Position numbers and translations under genes: made by a program. This document shows positions 1 to 11,777 of a stretch of 64,000 bases of DNA, one piece after another. The first letter of the stretch is position 1; each line of letters starts with the position of its first letter. Below the pieces are notes generated by a model. That model had not been told where the DNA came from. It worked only from the letters and a program-made list of their open reading frames with translations, and ran no database searches. Origin of the DNA: Micromussa lordhowensis (lineage: Eukaryota; Cnidaria; Anthozoa; Scleractinia; Lobophylliidae); assembly GCA_964020085.1 (NCBI GenBank), contig OZ026600.1, forward strand, positions 948,201-1,012,200, in the 5' to 3' direction.

Positions 1-1034
1 GTATCTGCTATCACTAATTCTGTTTTTGAAAATCATTTTTAAGACATCTTTTTTGCATTTAAAATAATACCCTTTTTATGTTGCATTCCATTTGGGAATA
101 AATTTCGAGAGAATTGATATATATATATATTTTTTTTTAATGAATCATATCAAGTTAACCCCTTGTACCTTAAAAAAATACCAGATATCTTGGTTCAAGT
201 GTGATTATTTTTGTTTGTTATTTTTCATATTTCAGTCAGTCCCCAATTACCAGTATCAGACGAGGAAATAATAACTCCCTAAATTCATCCTGTTCTTCAT
301 TCTTTGATGTACTAACATAATAGTTCAAACGATTTTTTGTGAAAAAAAAAGAAGGGCATAAAATTTTAAGAATTAGTATCTTAATTTTGTAGTTACCAGT
401 ATGTTAGTCAAGGACGCTGGTCACCACCAACTTGTCTCTCACAGATGGGACAATGTATCATTGCGTCAATGAAACCCACTTCTAGAAGCTCCACCCACCC
501 CCTATATCTCTCTGGAATATTAATGATTTGAAATAATTATAATACCTATGAATGAGTTGTGAACATATATTAGATCTCGAATATTTCTTAAGCCACTCAG
601 GGAAAGGAAATTGGCTTTGAGTAATCTGGATTTTGAGATGTTAGGGGCAGAACAACGGTAAAAAAAAGCAATGGTAAACAAATTTTGGTTTGAGTTAAAG
701 TTTGAAAAATTAATGGCTCAAGAAATCAGGATTCCGTTGTATCACCAAGACACACTATTAATATTTTTACCACTTGACACTGTAAGTATGTATAAATGTA
801 TGCTATACATTTGATTCTGAACGATTGCAATTGGAGTTCTAATTGGGTCATTACAGAAAAAATCCGCACGCCACCAACGATTATTATTAATGGTGTGTGG
901 GAAAATCTCACAGGAGGAGAAGTCAAAGTCTCTAAAAATCCAGGAGGAGCTGGGTTGACAAATCATATGATCGCAAGGGAAGATGAGAATTTTTTCTAGA
1001 AAACCCAAGAAGGATATTAACATGCACTGAATTC
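1..1034. other. Non-coding sequence downstream of GNPNAT1
   Basis: AT-rich sequence after the GNPNAT1 stop codon, which reads on the minus strand. It should contain that gene's 3' untranslated region. I see no exon of a neighbouring gene, no RNA gene and no recognisable repeat. The short open frames near 726-1023 lack similarity to anything I know, and one overlaps the last GNPNAT1 exon on the same strand in another frame. Confidence 0.5.
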
Positions 1035-4000
1035 TCAGTGATAGAATCTTTTACAAAGATAATTCTGTCCTTCTTCATGCTTGAAACCGAACTGTGTGTA
1101 GTAGGACAGCAATGGATCTTTACATTCCAAACTGATCTTGTAACATCCAAGTTTCTCGCCCAGTAAAATCAGTGTTTCAACAACCCTGAAAGACAATTGG
1201 CCAAACAGTTTTAAATGTTTGAAACAAACACAAATTTAACAGGGAAAAATTCATTTCTTCAGGTAGATATTAATAATAATTTATTTACTTACAGTTTTCC
1301 AATTTTTTTCCCTCTGCAACTATCATCCACAACTATGTCTTCAATTCTGCCACGCTGAATGAAATAATAAACAATACAGACCCACTGTATATTAAGTAAA
1401 AATAAAAGACTCACATACATTTTTGTATTTACATAAAGCTATAGGGGTGGAAGCTCTCATAAACACCAGTTTTTTTGTGTGTGTTTGGACCTCCACTATG
1501 TCTAAGTCCATGCACACAAAAAAAGTTAATGAAGGTCATCCTAAAAATTATACAATGTTTACAAAATTAGGTACAATGTCCCCAACATGGCTTGTAATGT
1601 ACTCTTATGTCATCCACAGTTTCCCAGAAAATATTTTTTAAGTCCCCTGCATTTTTGGGCTGTAATTTAATTATTTAATAAATTCCTGGCAAAATTGCGC
1701 TGTTCTCGGGAAAGAGCATTTTTTAGTGTTTCACCCTCTCCCATCCCTGTCATAGATTAGTGGGTTTGTAGATAGAACTCAAAAGTTATCTTGGACAGAA
1801 GGCTCAAATGACTGTCAAATGCTCCCTTAAGTGGCTTTCACAACAAAGTTCCTTACCATTTTCTACTGTACATATTTCTCATGTAAACCTGATGTGATGA
1901 AAAATCTACATGTAGCAAGAGTAACCACTCATATCAATAGTCTGACCATTTCTGGACTGGAACTAGCTTGTAACTGAGGTCAATGCGGAGAGTCTCTTCA
2001 AATGCACATGACATTTATCTCCCTCTTAATGATATTCCCTCGCATGAGCCTCCATTGCAAGCTAGTTCCAGTCCTAGAATACGAAAATGGTCTATTGACA
2101 TAATATTATATAGCCTCTTGCACATATAGATCTAACCATCCAGTTATTTTAAAACCTCCTCTCACACAAAATGTACCCTACCGTACATTAGTTGAACAAA
2201 ATGGTCACAAAGAGACAAAGAGACAGAGACGGAATGCCCAAATCCAAGGAGACAGACCAGCATCAGACTATAATGTACACATGCACAGAGTGTCAGAGAG
2301 ACTGACACTCCCAAATCAGCCTGACCAGTAACATCCAACACTGTACTAGAACCTTAACTACCACCCAGAGCGTGTATCCATAGTCTCTCGAGACTGACGG
2401 ATGCCCATTGATATTATATAGACAGAGAATTTTATAATAGGAGAGCTACATACTGGATACATACCACAGCAATTTCATGGATGTATTTCTGTTCTACAAC
2501 CAATGTTCCACTGGCCACTATCTTTGCTAACTCTGTGTCCTCCACGACAATAAGATAATATGTACCAGGACAAGATGTCATGGCATAGAAGCGCTCTGAA
2601 GAGAAATCCAAACAACACCAATTTGGTAAATGAGACCTGCACAAAGAAGGGTCTGTTAAGGCATCAAAGTTTACAGCTGTATCTATTGGTTTTACACAAG
2701 CTAAGATTCCCAAGCTTGGATTTTATTAGTAAGGCATGGAGAGGTCAAAGATTATAAAGTTTTCTACATGACAAAAATCTAAATGTAAATGCAGTATAGT
2801 AGGGGTACACAAGCTCTGAAATTTCATTGACAATAAAAGCAAAATTAGACTTCCACCTTACAGTGTGGCAATTCTGAGAGTCTGACAATTACAAAGTGAA
2901 CATGTTTTAAATGGCAGGAAAATATGAACTAATTAAGTAAAATTATGCATACTTAAGAACATCTCTCTTGTTACATCTCCAACCTTGGTAAGTAGACTTA
3001 AAAGTTGCAAAAAACCTGCAGAATATGAAACAACATGTCTGAGTTTATAAAGTTAATATACTACAATAAGTGAAGGTAAATTGTCTGAAATACTATTCAA
3101 TTTTAAAAAGACCATCACCGCGGAGCTTGTTTTGTGAACTGAATAACGTCAAATTTACCTTTGTCATAATCATCAGTACATAATGGCCTCAACATCAAAT
3201 TGTCACCAGGATTATCCACAGATAAACCACATTCGTGCAATCTGCACTCTCCTTTGCCAAGATCAATATCTCTTAAAAGTTCTCTGTCAAACATGGGTAC
3301 AGTATCCTCTTCATTCTATTAAAAAAAATTAACATTTTAGTACTTCAAATATCTAGATACTGTTCATCACCAGTAGTGGAAGAAACAGCAGCTAAATATC
3401 TAGCATATTGAACCCTACATCAAGCTACCTGGCTATGAACACTAGCTGGGTTCACCTTCTTATATTCTTGGTCAAGGCATGATCTACTCTTGCTGTAATT
3501 TGTTTTTCTCCTAAAGTTATAGACAAGGATGGGCTAACTGTTAAAGAAACATATATTCAGGCAACAATTCTGAGGAGTAATGTACAATAATAATGTACCC
3601 ACAACCAATCAAGGGGGAGCAGCAATAGTTGTTCTTATTTCATGTTATGAAAACTCAGATGAGGTCCTGTTAGTGAGAAGCTTGGGTCAGTGGCCTCAGT
3701 ACAACTTGAGCTTTGTTCAAGTTTATCTCAAAATATTTGTTTTAGGAATAAAAAAAACAGTTTAAGTATGAATTTTGGGGCTAAAATGTCCAATACCACA
3801 GGATCTTGGGACAAGAAGATCCATTTCTCCATCTTCCTCAGGTTTTTAGCCAGATCATAATCAGAGATGGGTGTTCAAATGTCCTGTGGACACCCACTTT
3901 TCAGAGAATATTTTATCATATTGCCGTACAAATTGTTCCCTTTAGCTGAATCTATAGCAAACTTTGAACACCCTGGCTTAAAGCGTACTTGCCCTGCATG

Positions 4001-4842
4001 TGATACTAGTCCATTTCAGGGTTACCCAAGCATTAACCTTTTTGGTATGTACTGATTTACGTGTATAGACCTCAGGGAAATACATGAGAGAAGCATTTGC
4101 AAGGCAACATCTTACTCAAGAACACCCAGCCAGGGCTCAAACCAAGACCAGTCAAGTCAAGCATCCTACCATTATAAAGAGATTCGGAAGCTGACGTTTC
4201 GAGCGTTAGCCCTTCGTCGGAGCGAATCGATTCGCTCCAACGAAGTTTCTTTAGACACTTGCCCCCTTTATCCTACCATTATGCTAAGGATCACACGTTA
4301 TTGGATATTATGTACACAAAACACTTTATCTGCATGCCTAGCTTGAATAATTTTGCTGAAGTTAAGAAACTTAGTCGACCTGAAGACGACTTGAACGTTT
4401 AAAGCTTTTTATTGCCACATCAAAACAAATATTATCTCAGCAACTAAAATCAATGACCCGCTCTCCATTAGACCATTTCCGGTAAAGGATAATTTCCTTG
4501 CTAACATGTACTTTTCGTGTAATTCGGGGAATGAACGGGGAGTGAACAGTCTATAGCTAAAATTAGAAATGATCATCTAATGCCACTAAATCGGCAGACC
4601 TTCAATTCATATTCAAATAAGTTTAAATCTTATTACGTGTACAGCAGCAAGTCTATACCTGAAAGCAGGAGGTCATATCAAGTTATTGCTCTGAGAAATA
4701 TTGTGACGGCAAAAATTCACTTTCTAAGGGAAATTCCATTGAAGAATTTTCCTTGAGAACTAATTTTTAGTCTAAAATTTGAGCAATAACGCTACAGATA
4801 TCAATAAAATAATCAAAGTCTGTCACTTACCGCTTTGGCCAT
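1035..4842 (-). CDS. GNPNAT1: Glucosamine-6-phosphate N-acetyltransferase (GNPNAT1-like), 6 coding exons, apparent one-base frameshift
   Basis: Cytosolic GNAT-fold enzyme that acetylates glucosamine-6-phosphate with acetyl-CoA on the route to UDP-GlcNAc. Coding exons in gene order: 4842-4831, 3315-3159, 3016-2953, 2595-2465, 1354-1293 and 1185-1035. Each is bounded by AG/GT sites. The start reads MAKA, and the stop is at 1037-1035. Family matches include MFDRELLRDID near the N-terminus, TYYLIVVEDTELAKIV, TLVVEQKYIHEIAV, RGRIEDIVVDD, the acetyl-CoA-binding CRGKKIGKL, and LGCYKISLECKD. The product would be about 191 residues; the human enzyme is 184. The exons sum to 577 nt, one more than a multiple of three. 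The surplus base lies in exon 3, in a T run (A run at 2999-3003 on plus) or the second run at 3010-3015. This is either a sequence error or a real lesion. Identity is confident; integrity is uncertain. Confidence 0.9.
1943..2095. repeat. Small foldback (MITE-like) element in GNPNAT1 intron
   Basis: The left arm begins GACCATTTCTGGACTGGAAC and continues into AGCTTG. The right arm carries the reverse complement CAAGCTAGTTCCAGTCC and ends in AAATGGTC. The arms surround about 75 bp of unrelated sequence. There is no coding capacity. Family not identified; the terminal GACCATT resembles the ends of the larger foldback at 21381-21958. Confidence 0.7.
4174..4250. repeat. Dispersed repeat fragment with a perfect-looking palindrome
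   Basis: Contains GACGTTTCGAGCGTTAGCCC followed by an almost perfect 34-bp palindrome at 4213-4246, arms CTTCGTCGGAGCGAATC and its near complement. A related motif (GACGTTTCGGCTAATAC then TTAAGCCTTCATCAG) occurs at 25008-25045 in L2HGDH, which suggests a dispersed element end. Confidence 0.55.
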
Positions 4843-5128
4843 TTTACCGGGAGGAAGTGAAATCGCCAAGGAACACTACATTACCATATTTGGTGACAAC
4901 ACTTTGAAGGAAGCCTCTGACCATTGTTACAGTCGTCACGGTAACGAAAATGGCGGCGTTTTTGTTCTGGAATGAGTGACAGAAAAATAACGTAAATTCT
5001 CTCGGAGAGTGTAAAAATGTACGATTTGTGGGTATAGTTCAAAAGGAACCGATCTCGTTTCTGTTTTTGTTATTCAAGAATATTCCTGCTGTCGTTTTGT
5101 GAGAGCAAAGGAGAAGAGTGGAGTTGAA
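4843..5128. promoter_or_regulatory. Shared bidirectional promoter of GNPNAT1 and UBE3A-like genes
   Basis: Only 286 bp separate the GNPNAT1 start codon (minus) from the UBE3A start codon (plus). The stretch has no TATA box that I can place. It contains GAAAATGGCGGC at 4946-4957, which fits the YY1 consensus AAnATGGCGGC found near start sites of many TATA-less animal promoters. The bidirectional role is inferred from gene arrangement. Confidence 0.6.
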
Positions 5129-8100
5129 ATGGACGAAGTTTTGAGCAGTCATGCTGTAGTACCTGGCAGACCGCCGAAAATTCCGATGGCACATTCGAAA
5201 AGACACTCACTACAATCTGGAGACTCCATAACAAAGTTTAACAAACTAAAGAAACATTCAAGCCAACCGAAGCTTCGAAAAAATGTGCTTAGCGGTTCGC
5301 TTGCGAGCTTGAACTTGGAGAGCTCCAGGAAATATTCCAGCCTCGCTCAGATTAACGTGCAGACTTTGAAGGCCAGCGCAAAGACTTTGAGCGCTAGCAA
5401 TCTTGCTGCCATTTCAGACTCGAATCTTTCGCTGAAGGAAGCTATGCCGCCACGGAGCTACGATCAACCTAATTCGTCCTTCGCGGAAGTGAAGAGCCAT
5501 TTTGAAGATCTGGTGAAATGCTATTTCCAGCAGCTTACAAAGGGTTGTGGCAACCAGAACTGTCAAAATAAGTTTTGTTTTTCCAGCAAAGGAGGAGTCA
5601 GATTCTCTCCTGGTGTGGCTGGAATCACGAGCATTGAATTAGCTACTCGAAGTAAACAGTATGTATGTATTTCTAAGAACCAAAAAACGGCACCTTTACC
5701 ACCAAAACTATTTGATGGAGAACCAAACAAGCCAAGACCATTTCTATACTGTTTGTTTTCAACTACACCATTTAAAACACTTTTCCAACCCTATTCCCAA
5801 ACTCAGAGGAGAAATTCTGAGAAAAATTTGAGTCTGCCGACCCAACTGACTGAGCCCAACAGAACATTTGAAAATCATGTGACTGGATCTTCAAGTAAGA
5901 GTAATTCCAAAATTGAATTGGAGGATGGTATAGAGAAGTTGACACCTGTTGCTGGTAGTGATGGCAAATGTCTTGTGGCTGATGGCAGTGGTACAATAGG
6001 ACTGAATTTGCCGCAAGCATCTGAAGTCAGAGAGGAGCCAAAAAAACATGTTTTCACACTTGATACTGGATTTTCCAAGGTAAATTTGTCTGGCAATCTA
6101 ATGAATGACCATGCTCTTCCTGGAATGCCAGCAGAACTGTTCGGCTCAAACAGCTCATTAAATGACATTGTTGACCTGGAAGAATTTGAGAAAGAGTGCG
6201 CCCTTGAAATGTCATCAGGTCACATTCAGGAATTCTCTTTGACTCATCTCACGTTACCAATGCTGGAGTCTTCCATTCAAAATTACAATCATTGTAAAGA
6301 TGCTGCTTTTCTCATTAACACCATCAGGACAGTATTCACGTCATCTGAAGCACTGAATGACAGTTTTAGGACAGCTAAAGGGGAATACCATGATTCCCTG
6401 GACATTCCTGCTGTGAGAGAAGCATACAAGCTTCTTTTAAGCTTGGAACCCCAAAATACCTTTGTGTTGCCACTACTAAATGCTTTAGAGATTCATCTCA
6501 CTGCGCTAAGTTCCCTGATCATAAACCCTGATGAGGTTGCGCAGCTGATAATACTGATAGAGAACCCTCTCGTTCAAGAGGCACAGACACTTCTGTGGAA
6601 ACTGTGCTTGGTGTTGAGCAAACTACCAATAGACACAAGGCAAGCCTTGATTAATATTTTTTCATCTTATGATGTGGATTCCTTCAAGCACCTGATTGAG
6701 GTATGGTCAATGGTGTTTTTATTTTTGCTTAACTTTGTGAAACCTGATAAAATCTATCCTGTCTTAATCATCAAGTTTGAGATCCATACAATAGATGTTG
6801 ACCAAGTTTTTCCCTGCCAATTTATTGCTCGAGAGCATTTGCAAGCGTGCAAGCCTTGCAGTACTATCCTTACCATTGCCGCATAGGAAAGTTCTCAATA
6901 AATTTTTGACAACTATTTGACCTCTTTCTGGAAACTTCAGATGGCTTCCAGTTCAAATGACCAATCAAACTGCGGCAACTTGCTGCCAGTTTCAAACATT
7001 CACAGGTTGGGAGATGAAATTCCCACCAGAGTGAATCATGAATTGATATTGATACATTACATCCTTGTTTTAATTAATTGACTAATATCTTTTCAACACA
7101 TTAATTAAGTTTAGTTTTAGTTTTCTTTTCCATCCTTAATTGTCAGGTTTTCCAGATGTACTTGAGCAGCCATGTCTCACCAGACCAGTGCAGTAAGCCA
7201 CACTTGTTAGAAGTTTGCAAAACGCTAGCTATATTCTATGACACCTGCCATCACCTCAACGAGAGGAGCAAAGAAGAATTTGCCCCCCTTTCAGAGTTCT
7301 ACAATGAAGATCTCTCTTTGAAAATAGATTTCAAGAAGGAATACGAAATGTGGGGAACTTTAAATAAAACTAAAAGGTATTGTTACCATTGACTACTACT
7401 TCAATGCACACTGTATTTCAAGCAAACTAAATGGCAATTGTACTGTGGATCAGGGTTGCCACAGGTCAGGAAATGGTCAGGGAAAAAATTATTTAAGGTC
7501 AGGGAAAAGTCATGGAATTTTATTTTGAGGCAGGAAAAAAGGCCTTTTTGAAGAAAAGTCAGGGAAAATTGAAATAATTTAACAAGGTTGATTTAAAGCA
7601 ATTGAAGGCTGGAAGAAACATTCGGGGTCACTGTTGAGCTCAATTGTATTTTTTCTTAATGAAGAAACAAAATTTGTAGAAAACCTATCCAGAAAGGACG
7701 ACTGTAAGTACACATTAGAAGCTGCTACTAGATCTGACATTTTTGTATTTTCTGGGTTGAGGAAGTGCTATTTTTATAGAGTAAAGTTGGGTAATTTTGA
7801 CGTCTGGCAACCATGTAGATGTCTTGTGTCAGTAGAAAACATTGCTCTATGTTGTTTTATGCATGCCTGTTGATGTGCATATTAATGTGACATTGGAAAT
7901 CCATTTAAGCTCACACACTTTATACAAACTTCAGAATAAGCATTTCGCTCTATTCTTTTCAGACTGCAAAGTGATCAGAAGTTATCTCTTCTTGATTTTC
8001 CATTTCTGCTCAATCCAACTTCAAAGGTAAGCTAAACCATTCAGAGGAGGTGCAGCACAACAGTCTTGAGCTTCAATCCATAAGGCACAAGATACTGTAT

Positions 8101-11100
8101 GGTGGTAATAATGTCAGACAGTAACGTTGACAGTCTTTATTCTCTTCCTTACTGTAACCATAAATTTAAATTTTATGCTCCTTTATGGCAGTGGCCTCAT
8201 GATTAGTGTGCTCACCTCTGCATTGAGCGGTCTGGGTCCGCACCCTATCTGGGGACATTGTGTTGTGTTCTTGGGCAAGACACTTTACTCTCACGTTGCC
8301 TCTCTCTGGTCTCCCTCTCTCTAGCATCCTATTAAGTGGGGGATAGAAATACTCCTCGTCACTTCATGCTACAGAAACTACAGATAAACACTGGCCTGAT
8401 GGGCCACTTGACTCGTACGCAGACTTTACTTTTGTATTACCAAGCGAACTAAAACTGACCAAGACCTCATTTTGCCTTCACAGGTGCGAGTACTGAAGAT
8501 AGATGCTGTGTCACAAATGAGAGTGGAGTACCAAAATGCTATTGTCCACCAGGCACGTGTTCAGCAAGCTCAGAGAGTTCAGGAAGAAATTCAGAGCAAG
8601 GCAGATGAGTTGGGAGATGCTGTGAAGTCTGCTATGTGCCCTTTTCTCGTCTTAGAAGTTCGCCGAGATCAACTTATTGAGGATACCTTAAACCAGATCT
8701 ACCTCAAGGTTTATGCATTTGACTTTAGCTCGCTAGAGGTCACTGCATTGATCAATGATTAATTGTCTTGGATCAGAAGATTGCTTATTTTTTTTGTTAC
8801 CAACTTAGGCCCACATTTTCACATGTCACGACGCGCCTTTTTCCAGCCTGCAAGTGAATGATCATTAGGAAGTTACCTGGTTTTTTTTCCCTCAATCTGC
8901 AGGAGTTTGACCTGAAGAAACCACTGAAGATAAAGTATGTCGGTGGAGGGGAACAGGGGTTAGACATGGGCGGACTGCAAAAAGAATTCTTCCACATGAT
9001 TGTTGAAGCTGTCTTTGATCCTGGTAATATACTTTGTTTTGCCTTACATGTACCTAATGATTATGATATAGATTAGGAGAATGTGCTTGAACCCTGTTAT
9101 TTCCTGATGGCTAGACCTTAATTTTCATCTTCTACATGTATACTTCTTTAAAAAACACTATTTGCTTGATGAGAGGTTGGGATATTAAGTCAAATAATTA
9201 AATTAAATTCCAGGACTAGATTCCCTCTCAAGACACAGACAGATAGACAGACTGAGTGACTGGCTGATTGATTGGCTGACTGACTGACTAACCGAATGAC
9301 CGACCGACCTGTAATTTGAAAACTACCGACATAGAGACTGACTGACCGTCTCACACTGAGTTAATGACACTGACTGAATGATTGATTGTAGTTGTTTTTC
9401 TTCCCTAATGAGCAAGAAATGCTAGTTTTTCTTTGAATAGTAGTTTTTACAAGTCGTTCATTGATCATATTTTATTCTATTTCTCTCCTTTCTCAGGTTA
9501 TGGAATGTTCACCTACATTGAAGAAAGTCGCTGTGTGTGGTTCAACAGCTCTTCTCTTGAATCTGAGAAGGAATTCGAACTGGTTGGGATTCTTCTTGGA
9601 TTAGCAATCTACAATGGCATCATATTAGACATCCATTTTCCACTTGTGATTTACAAGAAGCTTCAGGGAGAGAAGCTTGGCTTTCAGGATTTGATGTCCA
9701 TTCAGCCTTCCCTGGCCAAGAGCCTGCAGGAGTTACTGGAATTCGAGGGTGATGTGGAAGACACATTTTGCTACACATTTCAGGTAATGCTTGTGAATTA
9801 AGTGGTAGGCGCGGTAAGTGCGTTCATCTCTGGATCGAGTGTTCCGGGTTCAAGCCCTATATAAACCCTTGGCTCCTAGATGGAGCATAGGTCAGTTTTC
9901 TTCCACTGTTCTCTGTCCTGTGCTTGTCGTTCAATTTGGGGTTCAATTTGGTTCAAGCCCTGGTCGAGGACATTGTGTTGTGTTCCTGGGCAAGGCACTT
10001 TACTCTCACAGGGCCTCTCCAGTGCTTTCCAAAAGCGCCGGCAGCTGGCGTTTTCGCCGGCTACTTGCGTTAAAAGCACCGGCCACTTTTGTTAGACAAA
10101 ATTTGCACTCCAAAACAGTAAGCGAACATGTTATTATTTCTTAAGGAAACGATAAACAATAGCTATCTATGTTACAGACAGATCAGAAAGTAAACTGTTC
10201 TTTTAGTTACGCTACTCAAAGACAGACATGTAGCATTGTTGGGAGTGCATTGGCCGAAAGGTGTCACTGTAGACTATAACAACACAGGTAGCCTAGCTAA
10301 TGAAAGCGTAAGGGGCTAAATAAAAATACTTTTTGAATTATTTTGTATGTTTAGGTTTCTTCAAGTGAGTTTGGTCACCTTCAGAGTGTAGAACTGCTCC
10401 CAAATGGCGAGAACATTTCTGTGACAAATGACAACAGAGAGCGGTTTGTTTCACTGTATGTCAATCATCTCCTCGTTAAATCTGTTGAACGACAGTTCCA
10501 AGCATTTTCACGGGGCTTTCACAAGGTTAGTGTGAACATTTTCCAAGTAAATTTTATGGAAATTATTTCCACTGAACATTTACTAAACGGTCAAAAGAGT
10601 TCATATCACTCTATGCTGATTTGTCACTCTTTGTTTAAGCTGTGCAAGGTATTTTCAACTTCGAGATCTGTGTGTGGCCATTCAAATGAAATGAAAGCTA
10701 TATTGAGCAGTACTTTTACACGGTACTGTTTAATATGTTGTACAAGGTGGTTCTAACCTCTAAGTCTGTGGATGAAATCCCATTGTGTGTGACCATTCAA
10801 ATGAGAGCTATTGAGCAGTACTTTCATGTGGTATTGTTTACTATGCTGTACAAGGTGGTTCTAACTTTTAAGTCTGTGGATGAAACTCTAGTGTGTGACC
10901 ATTCAAATGAAAGCTATTGAGCAGTACTTTCAGGTGGCACTGTTTAACATGTTGTACAAGATGGTTCTTATTAAACTGTGTGGATGAAACCATAGTGTCT
11001 ATTGAAATAAAAGCTACTGAACAGTACTTTCATATCCTACCCTTTATTATGCTGTTAAAGGAGGGCGTATTATTTCAAATGGTGACACAGAGAATTAACT

Positions 11101-11777
11101 CTGAAGTGTAAATTTAAGTGCTAAATAAACCCGTGAATAACCCACTGGGCTAGTAAAGGGAATCAGGGAACCACACGAAGTAAAGAAAAAATCTTTTGAC
11201 CTCGGTGGGAATCGAACCCACGACCTCCGGATTAGATCTACCGTTACTCTGCCGACTGAGCTACGAGGTCGGACAGAGAAAGTAGGGGACGATTTAGATG
11301 GTGAATCGCGGCGAAGAGAAAGATTTAAAAGTAGTCCCCTGTGGTCAACTAGTCTCTCTCTCATGTCAGGTCTGTGGAGGTCAAGTGCTGACCCTGTTCC
11401 GCCCCGACGAGCTGGAGCTTCTGATCTGCGGCTGCCCGGTGATCGATTTCTACGAGCTTGAAGTCGCGGCTACCTACGACGAAGGGTACAGCCACACCCA
11501 TCCCACCATCATCATGCTCTGGAGGGTGGTCAATGAAATGACCGTGGAACAGAAGAAAGCGTTCCTCATGTTTGTCACGGGCAGTGACAGAGTGCCTCTC
11601 AAGGGCCTGGTGCATCTGACGTTTATCGTTCAGCGCCATGGCGAAGACTCCGACAGGCTTCCGACAGCTTTAACCTGTTTTAACAGGCTTCTGTTACCAG
11701 AGTACAGTAACACGGAGAAGCTGAAGGAGCGGCTCATTGTCGCGATTGAAAATTGCAAAGGCTTTGGGCTTACCTAA
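5129..11777 (+). CDS. UBE3A: UBE3A-like HECT-type E3 ubiquitin ligase, 8 coding exons
   Basis: Transfers ubiquitin from an E2, through a catalytic cysteine, to substrate lysines. Exons: 5129-6700, 7147-7376, 7963-8026, 8484-8708, 8903-9023, 9497-9783, 10355-10525 and 11370-11777. All junctions are GT-AG and keep frame, giving about 1025 residues (human about 875). The start chosen is the ATG at 5129 (MDEVLSSHAV); upstream in-frame sequence has no ATG. Residues ~125-185 form the N-terminal AZUL zinc-binding domain typical of UBE3A, with LTKGCGNQNCQNKFC and a later YVC supplying four cysteines. The HECT domain fills the last ~350 residues: LKIKYVGGGEQGLDMGG, LLGLAIYNGIILDIHFP, and the C-lobe site LTCFNRLLLPEYSN with catalytic Cys near residue 993. 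The extra length is a serine-rich linker after AZUL. The AZUL plus HECT combination makes the assignment specific. Confidence 0.93.
7440..7580. repeat. TCAGGGAAA-rich degenerate repeat in UBE3A intron 2
   Basis: The motif GTCAGGGAAA or close variants recur at least four times (around 7465-7480, 7497-7507, 7558-7567), interspersed with TTTT-rich segments. It looks like a degenerate minisatellite or the remains of a dispersed repeat. No coding function seen. Confidence 0.45.
8190..8430 (+). repeat. tRNA-derived SINE, family D, copy 1
   Basis: The head GTGGCCTCATGATTAGTG resembles a pol III A box. A conserved body follows: ACATTGTGTTGTGTTCTTGG then GCAAGACACTTTACTC. The tail includes GATAGAAATACTCCTCGTCAC and CGTACGCAGACTTTAC. 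The same body recurs at 9956-10015, 24288-24340 and 44940-44985. It lies in UBE3A intron 3. Confidence 0.8.
9233..9390. repeat. Degenerate GACT/GACC tetranucleotide repeat
   Basis: Many imperfect copies of GACT, GATT and GACC occur in UBE3A intron 5, for example CTGACTGACTGACTAACC. This is a decayed microsatellite. Confidence 0.7.
9802..10030 (+). repeat. tRNA-derived SINE, family D, copy 2 (rearranged or truncated)
   Basis: The head includes TGGATCGAGTGTTCCGGG and GGTTCAAGCCC (B-box-like). The family body then follows: GGACATTGTGTTGTGTTCCT and GCAAGGCACTTTACTC. An extra ~90 bp separates head and body, and the usual tail is missing. From 10028 it runs into a different CG-rich segment with GCGCCGGCAGCTGGCG. 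It lies in UBE3A intron 6. Confidence 0.7.
10640..11060 (+). repeat. Tandem repeat, ~107-bp unit, about four diverged copies
   Basis: Successive units carry GACCATTCAAATGAAAGC, TATTGAGCAGTACTTTCA and TACAAGGTGGTTCTAAC. The TACAAGGTGG landmark falls at about 10741, 10849 and 10955, giving the spacing. Copies are 75-90% alike by eye. The array lies in UBE3A intron 7, and one more unit is at 41097-41215 in SOS. Confidence 0.85.
11100..11275 (-). repeat. tRNA-derived SINE, family C
   Basis: Read on the minus strand, 11273-11199 has a tRNA-like fold. It shows acceptor GACCTCG pairing with CGAGGTC, A box TAGCTCAGTCGG and B box GGTTCGATTCC. The anticodon stem pairs poorly, and non-tRNA sequence continues past the acceptor (AAAGATTTTTTCTTTACTTC). 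I therefore call a SINE and not a working tRNA. Its head end is about 100 bp upstream of the last UBE3A exon. Confidence 0.7.

Noticed and set aside
5772..6168. Antisense open frames opposite UBE3A exon 1
   Set aside because: The sense strand clearly encodes the AZUL-HECT protein; these are shadows.
11199..11273. Possible functional tRNA gene (minus)
   Set aside because: Acceptor and TPsiC arms fit, but the anticodon stem pairs poorly, no sensible anticodon sits in the loop, and SINE-like sequence continues past the 3' end.
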